Assembly: GCF_008831285.2 (NCBI RefSeq)
Contig: NC_045149.1
Location: 22,574,535 to 22,638,534, forward strand
DNA length: 64,000 bases
DNA from: Nymphaea colorata
Lineage: Eukaryota; Streptophyta; Magnoliopsida; Nymphaeales; Nymphaeaceae
Direction of reading: 5' to 3'
The notes under the pieces are model-generated. The model did no database searches. It saw only the letters and a program-made list of their open reading frames with translations, and had not been told where the DNA came from. The stretch's first letter is position 1. Each line of letters begins with the position of its first letter. This document shows, piece by piece, positions 36,249 through 49,376 of the stretch. A program made the position numbers and the translations under genes.

Positions 36249-36330
36249 GGGTGGCAATGTATTCGGCAGTAAGGTGGTCCACCTCTTATAAGGACTCGAG
36301 TTCGAATCCTGAAATAGTCACTGTCACGTT
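36249..36330 (+). repeat. tRNA-like (SINE-like) fragment
   Basis: A-box-like TATTCGGCAGTAAGGTGG is followed about 30 bases later by a good B-box GAGTTCGAATCC. No acceptor stem can be folded, so it is a SINE fragment and not a tRNA gene. Similar weak A/B-box pairs occur near 37000-37060 (GTCGGTTTGATTC) and, on the minus strand, near 40980-41040 (CAGTTCGAATCC). Confidence 0.4.
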
Positions 36331-37099
36331 TCAATGTGCTTTTCTTCTGGATCGTAACTCTGTGAACTTAAGAGACGGGCACAGAAAAGCAGTGGCCTCT
36401 TTCAGAAACGATGAAATGAGCTTCTCTTGGTTGTTTAAACTTACCTTAATTTCCGGTCAAACTTCAACCCAAACCCACAAAATAAAAGACAGAAAATCTT
36501 CTAGTTTACTTTTAAAATTGGTTTTAAATTACATTGAAAAATGAAATTAAAGTAAAAATGCCTCTTAAAGTTGAGAGAGAGAAAACAAAAGTGGATCAGG
36601 CTTTTAGGGCCCTCCCTCCCTTATGGCTTGTTATTTTACCCGATACTGACCCAACTTCGGAGTTCGGAACCAGTTTGGATGGGTCCGGCAAAGAAAATAA
36701 GAACCGACAAGTAATCGGATCAACGTGTACATACCACATGGTAACGTAAGTTCGAAACCTGACTCGTTTACATGTAAAGAAATCAGATCTTAAACTCATC
36801 GGGTCGGATCGGATATTAATTAAATCAACTCCTAATTTGAACATGACTCTTAACTCAATGAGGTTAGGTCCAATCATGCAGGACCTGAACAAGCCTGCGT
36901 CCAACTCAAACCCAACTAACACCAACAGCTGGTTTCCAATACGGATCCAATTAAAAATGCACCAGATTCCCATATATAGGCTCTAAGAGGTGTGGGGTCG
37001 AACGGTTTGGCTCGTGAAAGTTTAGTCGTCGGTTTGATTCTTGTAATTGACACTCTAATTAAAGGATGTACCATCTCCCACCGAGGTCCGATTCAAGTA

Positions 37100-40000
37100 A
37101 GTTCCTTGTTGTCTAACTCTTGATCGGCCGCGGCAGAACTAAGACCACCTAGCTTACAAATTTAAATCTGAAGCTTAAAAATCCAATCGGCTGCAACCAA
37201 ATCCAAATCTAAAACGTGATGAGACTACCGAACCAACGAAAATCATGAGGAATTCATTGGATCCGACTAATAATGAAGTCCACACCCGATCCGAGGTGCA
37301 TTTGGAATCTCGGAAGCAACTGGTTAGTTATGGATCGAAGATCTCATCGAAGCCGATCCATTTGAATCCTCCTTGTCTTCGAAGACAAAAGTGCCATCCG
37401 GTAAAAAGACTGACAGTTATTGCAGCTTTACGAAAAGATGGCCAATTTGAGGGGCCATAAAGAAAAGATGGGGCCTATTTAATTAAAAAAAGCAAGTAAG
37501 ACAGGGGTACACTCGTCTACACGTGAATTTTGTAAGGATATATTGGTAAATGTTTCTGATTTTTCAACTCTCAAAAACTCCAACGGCCAGCTGAACGGGC
37601 AGGTCGTCATCGACCGACATCTCTCAATAATGCTCCGGTGAAATGTCTAAAATACCCTTACAAACACGGAAAGAAATCTTCGCCTTATCCTTTCCCCTTC
37701 TTCTTCGACTAAAGAGAGATTTTTGAAAATGCACCTAAAGATTTAGTGATATTGAGTCAGTTGCACACCTAACTTTTTATATTGTTAAAAAGTCCCTTGC
37801 TTGATTTACTAAAGGCTGAGGCTAACTTAAGTTTGGTTAATAATATAAAATATCTAAATTACTCTCAATGCAAATAAGAAAAGATTAATCATGTTCATTA
37901 GTTTACATTGACTTGTCTAAGTATAATAATTACTTTAATGCATATTTAACTATGCCAAATAAATAATAAATTGGTTCTTGTTCCTGGATGTCAAAATTGA
38001 TGAGTCCATTTTTTATGCTATTTTTAGAATAACAAAATGTTGAATTTTACTTATTCAATTATACATCTTTAATTAAAAGGAAAACAACCGTGTTGTATTT
38101 TAACAATATGGGGAAGTTAATTGTTAGTGATGATTGAAATTTTTTCAAAAAAAATGCTTTTAATAATTTTTTATTTTTTAAATTTTGGTTTTCCCCATTT
38201 TCTTACAAGTTAAATGAAAACTTACTTTTTTATTCTTTAATAAAATTTACAATGGTCTCAAAAGCAAAACATATTGATCGTGCACACAAGACAATCACAT
38301 GTTTAATTTTCATGGATGTTATTTTTTTGGACCGTAAAAAGTAGGATCATGACACTCTAGTTGACAGGTGTATTGTAGTCTATGTAAGTACCAACACAAA
38401 CCATAACCCTAAATGTCAAGAAATAAAGGAGCTTTTAGGTTTTTTTCGAACAATGGGTTGTTAACTTCCTACTCACCGAATTATAAAACATATCATATGA
38501 TTGTTAAATAACAATAAAAAATAATAAGAGTGAATTTCTCTTAAAGAAATGAAAATTCACTTTTCCTATGCAACAGTCTTCATATAAATCCTGGATTTAC
38601 CAAAAATCACAAAAAATGAATATTTTTCTGAATTATTCTCAAAGGCTGGAGCCCCAAATTGAAATCTTCTCTTGTTTTCTTGGCGTCGTTGTAATTTTTA
38701 ACTTTATTATTTTTATGATTATACAGGGCCATAAATGTATAAAGGTTACGTGTTCAAATCGGCCTGTTCGATCGGAATCTTCAAATTTCCTATTAATTGC
38801 AGGATATATGTCTCTGTCTAAATTGATTTTTTTTGTAAAGTATGCAACATTTGTGGACAGCTTAGATACGAAATAAATATTTTTTAAATTTAGATGTGCT
38901 ATTTCATAAATAATCATTTATTTTGGCTTCTCTCATTTTCTCGCATTAAATGCTTCTTTTAATTTATTTTTGATAGTAACCTTTTCAGTTTCAACAGCAC
39001 CGCTGCTTTCTGCTGTGATCTTGGTTGGGTTCAGTTTGTGATCATTCAATTCTAATGTGGTTAATTTGGTTCATGAATATTCGTGGCGCTCCTTGGAAAC
39101 AACCAAATATTTCTTTTATACGTCTGTCAATATTTTAAGAAGGTCTACAATATATGAAAATATGCCAATAAAAAATTAGTCCAGAAAATGAAATATTATT
39201 AAACTTTATGAGCTGATAAAATTAAAACTTACAATTGTTAAAAATTTTATAAATTCTGATTTATTCAAATCAATTTTTCTGAAGGACAAAGTGGATTTTT
39301 TTTTTTGGAGGAGTGTGGGGCTGATGGCGCGATTATCCTGAAGAGGTTGAAGCACATTTCCTTTTCCCTTTACCCCGAGGTATAAGGTTGTCTCAGAATT
39401 TGGTGGAAAACAATATCTAGTTCAGAAGAATAGTACCCACAAGAATTATTTATAGTTCATAAAAATAATACCCACAAAAACCATGCTGACGACTGAACTT
39501 TCATTATCTTGTAAGTTTGACCATCCATGCTACACAACTCGCAGTGTATAGTGTATAGTTGTAAGCATTCAAAAAGTATACAAGACAATTTTCTATTTTC
39601 ATTTGTTATCATTCCCTTTTCCCACTTGATCTTTTGCATTTCAATTCAAGAGCATTAGAGTTAAGAAGGAGAAAGATAACAAAAATAAAGCCAAGATTAT
39701 TGGTGTGTTTGAAAGCATAAAAGAAGAGAGATATCTCTGGCTTATCTAACGATTGTTGGCAATTATATATGCGTAAGCTTAATAATTTAATATTAACTCT
39801 TTATTTAATATATTTATTAATTTATTCCTCTCGTTACTTTTGCCGTTATCACAAAGCTAATTAAGTTCAAATTTGAAGCAAGTTGTTTCAGTACTACTAG
39901 TGCTATTTTTGTGGAGTGTGGGATTGAAAAGAATGTTAACATCCCAAGGTACCGAAAGTAATCCTAAAAAGATGAGAGGCTTCGGCTTTCAACTAAAACG

Positions 40001-41160
40001 GTATGATGAAATATTCATCATCTTCATAAAAAAAGAATGCTAACAATATAAGAAAACTCAAACAGAAGAGACTTTATTTCAATATACATTGTTAGGAGAC
40101 ATGCTTCCGGCCTTTAATTGCCAAATACTAATTATATAAACTCATCAACTCATATTTAATCCAAAGTCGTCAACTTATACGAACATTTGTTCAAATAAAC
40201 TATTTAATTGAAATTTCTCTCAAATATATTGACGTCCTTGCTTGCCCTGCCATCACTTTTAGCTAGTCATATGCCCAAACAAAATCTGACCAAACTAGAG
40301 CCAAACTAGAGAGAGCTTAGGAACATGACATACAAGTACAATAACAGACAAGATGAAAGTTCAACAGTTTCAAAGGAGGAACTGAATGAATGTCAGATCA
40401 AAGTACCGCCTGAGTTGACAGAAGATCAGAATTTCAGAGTTGTTTCCCGTTGGATCATACAAGTTTTTATATTTGGGCTTAATCCTATGTGTATCGATAT
40501 TTTTACCTATACCAACGTTTACAAATTTGGATCCAAATTCATCCTTAAATTGTCAAAGGCCATTCTGATTTTAGGGTAGGGTAACATGGATATGTTCAAG
40601 TGAGCCAGAGATTTGTCCCGCCACCTGAAACGAGGCCCGAAAGCCCCCCATTTCCCTTGTTTTTAGGGTCTTCAGTTGTGTTCGTGTCAGCAATAGTAAC
40701 GGTGCATCATTCAACTTGGATGTCGCGCCTTACTACCTTAACACAAAGAAACATAATACCCACATGAATCAAACTAAAAACCTGTTTTATACATAAACTA
40801 AAAACCTGTTTTATACATGTACCTAGCTCGATGCCCCTTCAAACGTATATGTTGATAGAATAAATTTAGACCTAGGACTCGAAAAAGTGAACCAAAGTCT
40901 CATCCTTTTTAACTTAAGAGTCAATATACCTTTTAACTTGATGTTGTGCTTCATTTTTATTTTACCCTTAATTAACGCTCATAGGATTCGAACTGAGCAT
41001 TCAATCCATATAATTTGTATCTAATCAATTCGGCCACATGTCAACGGAATAAATAAAAGCAAAAATAACATTTTATTTTTAATTTAAGAAGGCCAGATAC
41101 GTTCCAGTGCATATCTATACCTTTCATTCAAAGCATTCGATATTAGACGGAAACCGATAT
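37100..41160. other. AT-rich intergenic DNA upstream of the ERD4-like gene
   Basis: No gene is recognised. It contains short open frames without family signal and a perfect 24-bp tandem duplication at 40771-40818. Confidence 0.5.
40771..40818 (+). repeat. Perfect 24-bp tandem duplication
   Basis: AAACTAAAAACCTGTTTTAT plus ACAT occurs twice in direct succession, at 40771 and 40795. Confidence 0.95.
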
Positions 41161-41273
41161 TGGGATTTGAATTTTGAATCCGAGATATCGGATCCGTTTT
41201 ACTGCAGCTCAAAGAAAGCTGGATAATCGAGGGGCAACGTCGCCCTCCCGCGGAAGCGCCAGCTCGTCCCGCT

Positions 41274-41281
41274 CACGTGGC
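41274..41281 (+). promoter_or_regulatory. ABRE/G-box CACGTGGC upstream of the ERD4-like gene
   Basis: CACGTGGC is the classic abscisic-acid response element bound by bZIP factors. It lies 341 bases before the start codon, with a second ACGT core (CCACGTCC) near 41373. The ERD4 family was named for early induction by dehydration, so the site suits the gene, but its activity is inference. Confidence 0.5.
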
Positions 41282-41621
41282 CTTCGGCTTCAACCACTCT
41301 TTACTCCTCGTGGGGGCGTTACCGTCATTTCACTCCAACTCCCCACCGGTCCATTATCTGGTGAGGCGCTTCCCCACGTCCACATCCTCCTGTACAAAAA
41401 AAAATCTCCCCATTCCATTTCCGACTTCTCCATCCCTCCCGCTCTCTGTCTTCTTCCACTTCTTCCTTTCTTTACTCCTACTGCTGCGCACGTTCTTGCT
41501 CCTTCGGTATCAGCACTGCCAGGATCTCAGGGAGGCCGTCCCCGTCTAGGTTCTTGTTTCTTCAGGATCCGAGGGATTCAGGGGAGGAACAGCGCGGGGG
41601 TGTGGGAGAAGGGAAGGAGCC

Positions 41622-44600
41622 ATGGACACTAGCTCGTTCCTGACGTCGCTCTTGACGTCGTTCCTGATATTCGTGGTGCTGGTGCTCCTCTTCCTCTACC
41701 TGTCCCAGAGACCGGGGAACGAGGTCGTCTACTTCCCGAACAGGATCCTCAAGGGCCTCGAGCCCAGGGAGGGGGCCAGGGGGCCCTTCGCTTGGGTGAG
41801 AGGGGCCTTCGGGGCGTCGGAGCAGGAGCTCGTCGACCTCGCCGGCGTCGACGCTGCCGTCTACATCGTCTTCCTCGGCTCAGGTAAGCCGCCGCCTTCT
41901 TCTTCTAGTACTACTTCCTCCTCTTTCCGTCTGGTTTTCTCGGATCCACAATGACCGAACCGCCCTCTCCGGCCGGTAGAGGACATTTTCGGAAGAAGGG
42001 AGTAAGAATCCGGTCCTTTTTTTTTTTTTTTTTTTTTTTTTGCTTTTGAAAAAATCTTTTCCGGCCTCTGCCCTTCATCTCCTTTCTAATTATGGGTGGA
42101 AGGTTGTTAAAGAGTCAGTCCAGGCGGTTTCACAAACCAGGAAGGACAGTCACGTGACTCACGTTCTCCCTTTCCCCCCTTTTTTTTTATCTTTTTGTAA
42201 TTTTTGCTTTTTTTTTTTTGCTTTGAAGGGGAGAGACTAGAGAGTCATTCGCCGCTTGGAGGGCAATTTGGGTAGTTATTGTGTCGGCAACAATTTAATT
42301 TTCAGTTACACTGGGACCCGTCCTTTCTGTCATGGGAAAGGACTCGATAAGGGGGGACCCACCCGCTTGCATTTTTCTTAGACGAGAATGCCCTGCGTTG
42401 TCGTTGACACTTTGCGCAACGTTCGCTATTTCCAACCGTTAGCTCGGAACTGAGATGTCGGTGAGTGTGTGACTGGCCGTTGAGGGTGTTCCCGTAATTT
42501 TCGTTTTGAGAGTATGGCCCCACTCTTCCCCATAGCGGCTCCAGGGATGTCTTTTAGAGCCGTTCTCACTTTTCCAGGGAGAGAGAGGGAGGGAGTTCAC
42601 TCACTCCACCCCTCGGTGGGAGCAAAAACTCTTCAAGGACAAGTATCAGCGTTGAAATTTTGAGGTTAAGATTTGGGATTGAGCTTTGAAAAGGAAGTTG
42701 TTGCAGAAACCTTGAGGAAAATATAAAAATGCATCTATAATTTGGCGATAACGTTACTGGGAAGATGTACTTTTAGTTTCAGATCATTAATCGAAAACGG
42801 TTTTCTGTCTGTCAGTCCTAAGTTATTACCCGCCAACCTAAGGATAAAGGAGGGGCTGGTAGTGAGAAGAAGACGAATGCTTTCAGTAGTGGCAGATTTG
42901 AAGTTTATTAGTTTGCGTTAGCGCGTTTAACTTATCCAATAATATCAGTTGGGAATTAGCTAGAATTAGAGTAGTTGATTCTTTTGTTGATATCTAATTT
43001 TTCATGACGCTACAAGGTTATTCAAGTAAAATGGAAATGTATACATAAAGGGTGGTAAGAAATGCTATTTTTTAAAAGTTCGCTAATTTAACAATTGATT
43101 TTGCAGGTTTCTTTTGTTACTTAATATTGCAAAATTTCATGTGTCTTTGACAATATAAAAGTTGGTCTGTTTTTCATTATCGCTAAAACCAACTTCTTAC
43201 ATGTGTTTTTGAAAACTTCTCAAACCTCCCACGTGCCCAAAGGAGTTGGCTTAGTGGAGTTGAACTGCGGCTGTTAGGTGGACAGCCACGGTTGAAGCTT
43301 TATGGGTTTTACTCTCTGCAAAAGCAGAATCATGTATGTGGGAGGTACTGACCTTGAGGTTTTAAGGCAATGGACGGGTGGCTAAGTTTATGGACTCGAA
43401 TCCAGTTTCCCCTTTCAATAAATAGAGTTAGAAACTTAAGAGTCCACGTAGCTGTTGTGTGCTATGATTGCTGACATTTCCCCTGTTGACTTTTTAAAAT
43501 TTCAGTATTGGCAATACTGGTGTTCTCTGGCCTGATTTTGTTGCCGATGCTTCTCTCGGTGAACGCAACAGATAACTACATAGAGTCAAGCCAAAGCAGC
43601 CAGACAAACTTCACTAGTTTTGACAAGCTCTCCATGTCAAATATTGCGGTACAGCTCAAATACTTTTAATAATCTGTATAGAGTTCTTATGCTAATCTTA
43701 CTGGAGCTGTGATTGCCATTATTTTTTCTTACTTCTTTATACGATCTTTAATAAGTTTTCTAATGGTGCCAAGGTGGTGCTTTTACCTTTGCTCATGATA
43801 ATCTTGATTTTCACTTGTAACTTAGCTTGCATACCTAATTCGTGAGACTGAGAAGTGCTTGACGATTTTAAAGTTGATGGCGAGCATAAGGTTGATTTTT
43901 ACACATCTTCAAATTCGTGGTGTCAATATGTGGAACCTAACTCATTTAGGTTGTGACACTGGGGAGTGGGGAGCGATTTTGTGGCATGAAGTCCTAGAAG
44001 TTTTCTTACTCAAATTGCAAAGAATGGTAGATGGTAGTGGAATTGGCGTATTTCTTATCTTCAGAGACTTCGTGGTACTTGGTTGCTCAACAAAAGGGGA
44101 ATTAAATAACTTAATCAGACAATAACTAGCGGTTAGAGGTATTGCTTGCGATGGCAACAATAAAAAGCGGGTGCTGAAATTAATCCTTGAAACGCTAATT
44201 GATGAAACATGGGGGTGGGTATTTAGTGAATCAATATGTTTTCTTTCATGGAAATGAATGTTCTTTTTTTTGCAGGCTTCTTCCATTGAAGACCATATCT
44301 TCTGTTTATTGACATTTGGATGCGAAAAGATTGATATTATATATATCGTTACTTTTTTATTGTAATTTTGCATTGATAATCATGGGTTCCAATCCTTGTC
44401 GATGATTGTTCTGATTGTGATCTGGAATATTTTTAATACAACAGCAACGTAGCAACAGGATGTGGGCACATCTACTGGCAGTTTATTGGGTTTCTCTTGT
44501 TACTTTTTACATATTGTGGAAGGCTTACAAACATGTCTCTGAGTTGAGGACTACAGCACTGACTGCTGCCGAAACGAAGCCTGAACGTTTTGCGGTGCTT

Positions 44601-47434
44601 GTTAGAGATATCCCTCCTCTTCCTCCAGGTCAAACTCGCAAGGAGCAAGTCGATTCCTATTTCAGGCAGCTACATCCTGATTCATTCTACAGATCCTTAG
44701 TGGTCACTGACAACAAAGAGGTACCGCTGCTTCTGGTTTCTTTGGGCAAGTAGTGCGCACTCTGTTATTAGGATTTAGGACGTGAATACTGTGTACAAAC
44801 AGTAAGGCCTCTTTGAAATGTTTGAGCTCAAGAACCTTACAACGTCATCAGATTGCTAAAAATCCACATTTGAATTCTGTATATTTATTTGTTTTTATGT
44901 AGGTATAGTCTTAATTTACTCAAACATGATTTTGTAAAAAAAAACAGGTCAACGGTTTGGCACATGATTTATTGACAAGTTTTATGGGCTAGTTCGATTA
45001 ACTGTTTCTCTACCCAACTCCAAGGTTTACGAACTGTCAACCATGATTTTCTTGCTATGCCATGAGTTGAATCTTATGTTCTCATTGCAGCTGATTAAAC
45101 CTGATTAAATGGTATATTAGTCAATATAATCACAAGTCTTGTGTCACATATTTGATATCCACTCCCTCTCTCTCATATTTTTAAACGCATAGATGCATTT
45201 TGAATTGCACGTTGTCTTTACCAAATAATCGTATTATCAGATCTTTAGCTCTCATTGATTTTCGCATTGTAACATCCCAGGTAATTGTTTTTTGTTACTT
45301 CTATTAGGAAGCATATTGTATTTCAACATAGCATATTTATTTTATTCCTGTGGTACAGGCTAACAAAATATGGCAAGAGCTGGAGAATTACAAAAAAAAG
45401 CTCGCTCATGCAGAAGCTGTATTTGTGGAAAATGAAAAAGTCAGACCAAAGCATAGGACTGGATTTCTTGGACTCATCGGCCAGAAAGTCGACACAATTG
45501 AGTTCTGCAACCAGCAAATCAAAGAACTGACTCCGAAGCTGGAGGCTGAACAAAAGACAACATTAAAGGAAAAACAACTTGCATCTGCTATTGTGTTTTT
45601 TAACAGCTGGCCGGCAGCAGTATCTGCTTCCCAGACCATCCATAGTCAGCCGCTTGACAAATGGAGTGTGATGGCAGCTCCTGAGCCTCGTGAGTTATTA
45701 TGGGAGAATCTGTCTATCCCATTTTTCGTCAGGCTTGTCAGACAGTATGCGATCTATGTCGTTGTATTCTTTACCATTTTCTTTTACATGATACCAATAA
45801 CTTTCATCTCCGCATTTACAACTCTCGCAAATCTGAGGAAGTACCTGCCCTTTTTGAAACCAATTGTTGATCAGGCAGAGATTAAGACAGTTCTGGAAGC
45901 CTACCTGCCTCAGATTGCCTTGTTGGTTTTCCTGGCAATATTGCCAATGATCTTGCTGGCTCTGTCGAAGTTAGAAGGGATCCCTTCATTAAGTCATGCA
46001 ATTAGAGCAACGTCTGGCAAGTACTTCTATTTCACGGTGCTCAATGTCTTTATTGGGGTTACACTGGCTTCTGGCTTGTTCAAGTCATTTAAGCAGTTCG
46101 TCAAACATGCTAACACAATTGTTCCCACGCTTGGGAAATCTCTGCCTGGAAGCACTAATTTCTTCATAACATATGTTGCCTTGAAGTAAGATTTCTGTCA
46201 GCTTGATGGTGTTTCTATGTTGCTAGAACGTCTCTTTTTCTCTCTCCTAACAAAAGTAGCCTACGTTTTCTTCAGGTTCTTTGTAGGTTATGGGCTTGAG
46301 CTCTCTCGCTTGGTGCCATTGATCCTCTACCATCTTAAAAGGAGGTTTCTTTGCAAAACAGATGCAGAACTGAAGGAGGCTTGGGCTCCTGGGGATTTTA
46401 ATTATGCAACCAAAGTTCCAAATGACATGCTGATAACTACAGTTGTGATGTGTTATTCAGTAATTGCGCCAGTAATAATCCCTTTTGGCGTTCTGTATTT
46501 TGCAATTGGATGGGTCGTGCTCAGGAATCAGGTGAGACTTGCTCTCTTTCTCTCTCTTGTAGAGGTTATTCTTCTCAGAGAACCTCATATATAATTACTA
46601 CCAAAGCTATGTTTTTTTCCAGGATGTCATTCTGCTTCAATCTTAAACTAGATATATAATTCACATTCAATTCAAAAGGAAAATTCTTAATTGAAGAAAG
46701 TAAATAGAATAGTTATTTCTTTATCAATTAGAATACTGATGGGAAAAAGAAATTATTTGAGATTACTCTTTTTCCTAGAAAGGTCTTCATCGAAAATCCC
46801 CTCAGTAGTGCATTTGGCAATTTTCTATAATTCCATTTGTGGTGTGATCACCAATAACCAGATGGTTGGTCCAAACAAATCATACTAGTCTGGAAAATTA
46901 ACCAAAGGCGAAAATGACCTATCTGGCAAACGAAGTTGCCAATGGAGTAACTTCGATTCATGGGCTATTTTGATTATACAGTATCTGCCAATGGAGTTGT
47001 TTTGGTTCACGTGCTATCTTGATTGTTTTCCATCTGTGCAGGCCTTGAAAGTTTATGTGCCTTCCTATGAAAGCTATGGGCGCATGTGGCCACACATTCA
47101 TACTCGAATCCTAGCATCCCTTGTTCTCTTTCAGATCACCATGATTGGCTATTTGGGAGTAAAGTATTTTTACAGCACTGCATTGCTCATACCCCTTCCA
47201 ATTTTGAGTGTGATCTTTGGGTACATTTGCTCCAAACGTTTCTACCAGTCCTTTGCCTTTGTTCCACTGGAAATTGCCAGCCAGCAGCCCAAACAAAGTC
47301 CCAATCTGGAGGCAGCATTCGAGGCCTATGTCCCGCCATGCTTGAGTACAGAGAAGTTCGAAGATATAGAGCAGTATGAAGATGCTCGCTCAGAGGTATC
47401 AAGGACTGCATCAGCAGTATATGCGACCGCCTAG
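41622..47434 (+). CDS. CSC1-like protein ERD4 (OSCA family channel), six exons
   Basis: Exons are 41622-41883, 43506-43648, 44445-44720, 45359-46185, 46276-46531 and 47042-47434. Together they give 2157 bases (718 residues; the Arabidopsis relative is about 725), with GT-AG borders and closing phases throughout. OSCA/CSC1/TMEM63 proteins are multi-pass membrane proteins that form osmotic- or mechanically gated cation channels; ERD4 is the dehydration-induced branch. Exon 1 encodes the first membrane helix (hydrophobic residues about 5-28) then VVYFPNRILKGLEP. Exon 2 carries the second helix, exon 3 the third (VYWVSLVTFYILWKAYKHV) and the start of the cytosolic domain (FAVLVRDIPPLPPGQT). Exon 4 holds most of the cytosolic loop (KTGFLGLIGQKVDTIE, VVFFNSWPAAV-like) and the core helices (AIRATSGKYFYFTVLNVF). 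Exons 5-6 complete the pore region (GYGLELSRLVPL, PSYESYGRMWPHIHTRIL) and an acidic tail. The start is the first ATG after a CT-rich leader. Confidence 0.95.
42149..42158. promoter_or_regulatory. Palindromic G-box GTCACGTGAC in ERD4-like intron 1
   Basis: A perfect 10-base palindrome with a CACGTG core, 265 bases after the first donor. It is a candidate bHLH/bZIP site; first introns of plant genes often carry enhancers. A long T tract (about 42018-42041) lies just upstream. Confidence 0.35.
43236..43440 (+). repeat. SINE-like sequence in ERD4-like intron 1
   Basis: A good A-box (GTTGGCTTAGTGGAG, about 43244) lies in this segment, and GGTGGCTAAGTTTATGGACTCGAATCC (two words, A-like and B-like) occurs near 43378-43405. 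The order and spacing are irregular, so it may be two nested fragments. No target duplication was found. Confidence 0.3.
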
Positions 47435-49376
47435 TTGCAATATTATTTCCTGTAAATATGTGTCATAGAAGCTTCTGCCTTGCTTGTCGCGTGCTTTTTT
47501 TTTTTTTAATTATTTGTGCTTCTTTTAGGAAGAAAACCACGTTGCATTTGTTGTGAATCTTTTTATTTTTACTAGCATTTCTTTGTATGTTCACCTCTCT
47601 GTCGGGAAAATGTCCCTCTGTCCCAAAATGTACGTTTCTTCTGTTGCTTTGGTCTGGCTTTCATTTGTCAATTGGTTCTGTTACTATTTTCTTGACACAA
47701 GTGTGTACTTTTCTTAACGTTATTCATTCTAGTCATTCTAGTGTGCAAGGTATTATATTAGTAATCGTCTCACAGATCGTCTGCCTTGGTGCCTGGTGGT
47801 AAAAATCTTTACTATGAAACGTGCAAAGTTCTTAGGAAAACCCAGCGTCCTAGATGCTCATGTAGCCGTTCAAAACCCCTTCTGGTCCCTACCTAATTCT
47901 ATAGAGATGCACTCGGTTTGGGCTTATGTAAGGAGTGGCGACCACAAAATTGGACCACAGACAGACTTTTCTTTTGGGCCTTTTCTAAACTTCGTGGTGG
48001 CATTCATGTATGTGGCAAGGATTGTGATTGTCGGCATGCAATGGAGAAAACGAGTGTGGTTATGGAAAACCCAACCGCTTGCATGATTATCATTTCCCCT
48101 TCAAATTACTTGATTGCTATCTCAACCCCATACTCTTTTGTCCCCGGTTGTAATTTATCCAATTTATTCCATTGGTGCAATATCTCTAAATATGCTTAAG
48201 GTGAACAGAAAGGAACTTTTCAAAATTTTATTCCTTTATTCCTGCTCGTCTACTTTGTCCTTGGTTTTGTTTACCAGTTTTCATTACGCTGGTAGGAATC
48301 AAGAGAAGCAATTTCCAATCATACGATTTTCATAATTGGTCTATCAGTCACAAAATCCTATGCTTTTCATAATTCAAGCTTGTTGTCTAACTCTAGCCGT
48401 TTGGAAAAATGGAAGGAGATGTACACCAGATATGCAGCTGTCTCAAATTGCAATCAGAATGACAGAATAGTATTTGTTATTCTTGGGTGGAGACCTGAAT
48501 TGGTGAACGGATCCGTCTTATGGTTTGAGCCCAGATCAACTAATTTTTCCTTCTTCAGCTTCGGGATTTATCTACACCAAATATTTTCTGACCATCAAAC
48601 CAGAGTTTGTAGAACTGAACGAGATGTTAGAAAAAATTCAGGACCCTAAATCTGTCATGGGAGAATGAAAAAGACACATTTGACGACAACTGTAGCTATG
48701 TAGGTTGGAATGTGGATCACTCGTCTGTCAAATATATTGGCATATCTCTTTTCTGGAGTTAGCATTAACTCAGGACAAATTCACAGGCTTGATAGCTAGC
48801 GCAGGGAAGATGAATGTGCGTTTTTTTTTAATTGGTGAAGTGTCTTCTTCAATCGGTCGCTACTCAAATCTTTTACTATGGGCAACGACTTCCAGGTCTG
48901 CTGCCGGATTTATAAATGAAATTGAAAGATTTATGGGAGGGTCCGTATGAGGGCATTCACATTATTGCCAGAGCTTGCATCATGTAAACTGGAATGGCCT
49001 ATGCTTGGGAATCAGAGCTTTAGTTCCCCCTTTCCCCTTGGGCTCGATTCGTTAGGAACACAGAAAAACACTACTCCAGGTCCTCCAGCTTGTGTCAAAT
49101 TTGCCTTCAGAAAAAATTACAAATAAAGAAACTCGTTTGAGTAAATACATTAATCTTACTGAACCATACCCCAGAAAAGCTTTTCCACCATGGGGGAGGT
49201 TTCTAATAAGACAATTGTTTACGAAATGTATGTACACTGAACAGCTTATCCACTATGGTGAAAAATGATACGAGTGTCTCCATTGCAGAATTCCGATGAA
49301 ACAAATCTGCAATCAGGAAGATCTTCAGAATCTCTCTTCCAACAGCAGTCACTGGATCTGTGCTAAACAGATCCTC
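47435..49376. other. Convergent intergenic region
   Basis: The ERD4-like gene and the helicase gene end towards each other here. The first several hundred bases and the last few hundred are presumably the two 3' UTRs. No gene is recognised between; open frames at 47587-48335 and 48705-48950 show no family signature. Confidence 0.5.

Noticed and set aside
41174-41632. 152-codon frame ending in the start of the ERD4-like gene
   Set aside because: It overlaps the promoter and leader of a well-supported gene, is low-complexity Ser/Pro-rich and matches nothing known.
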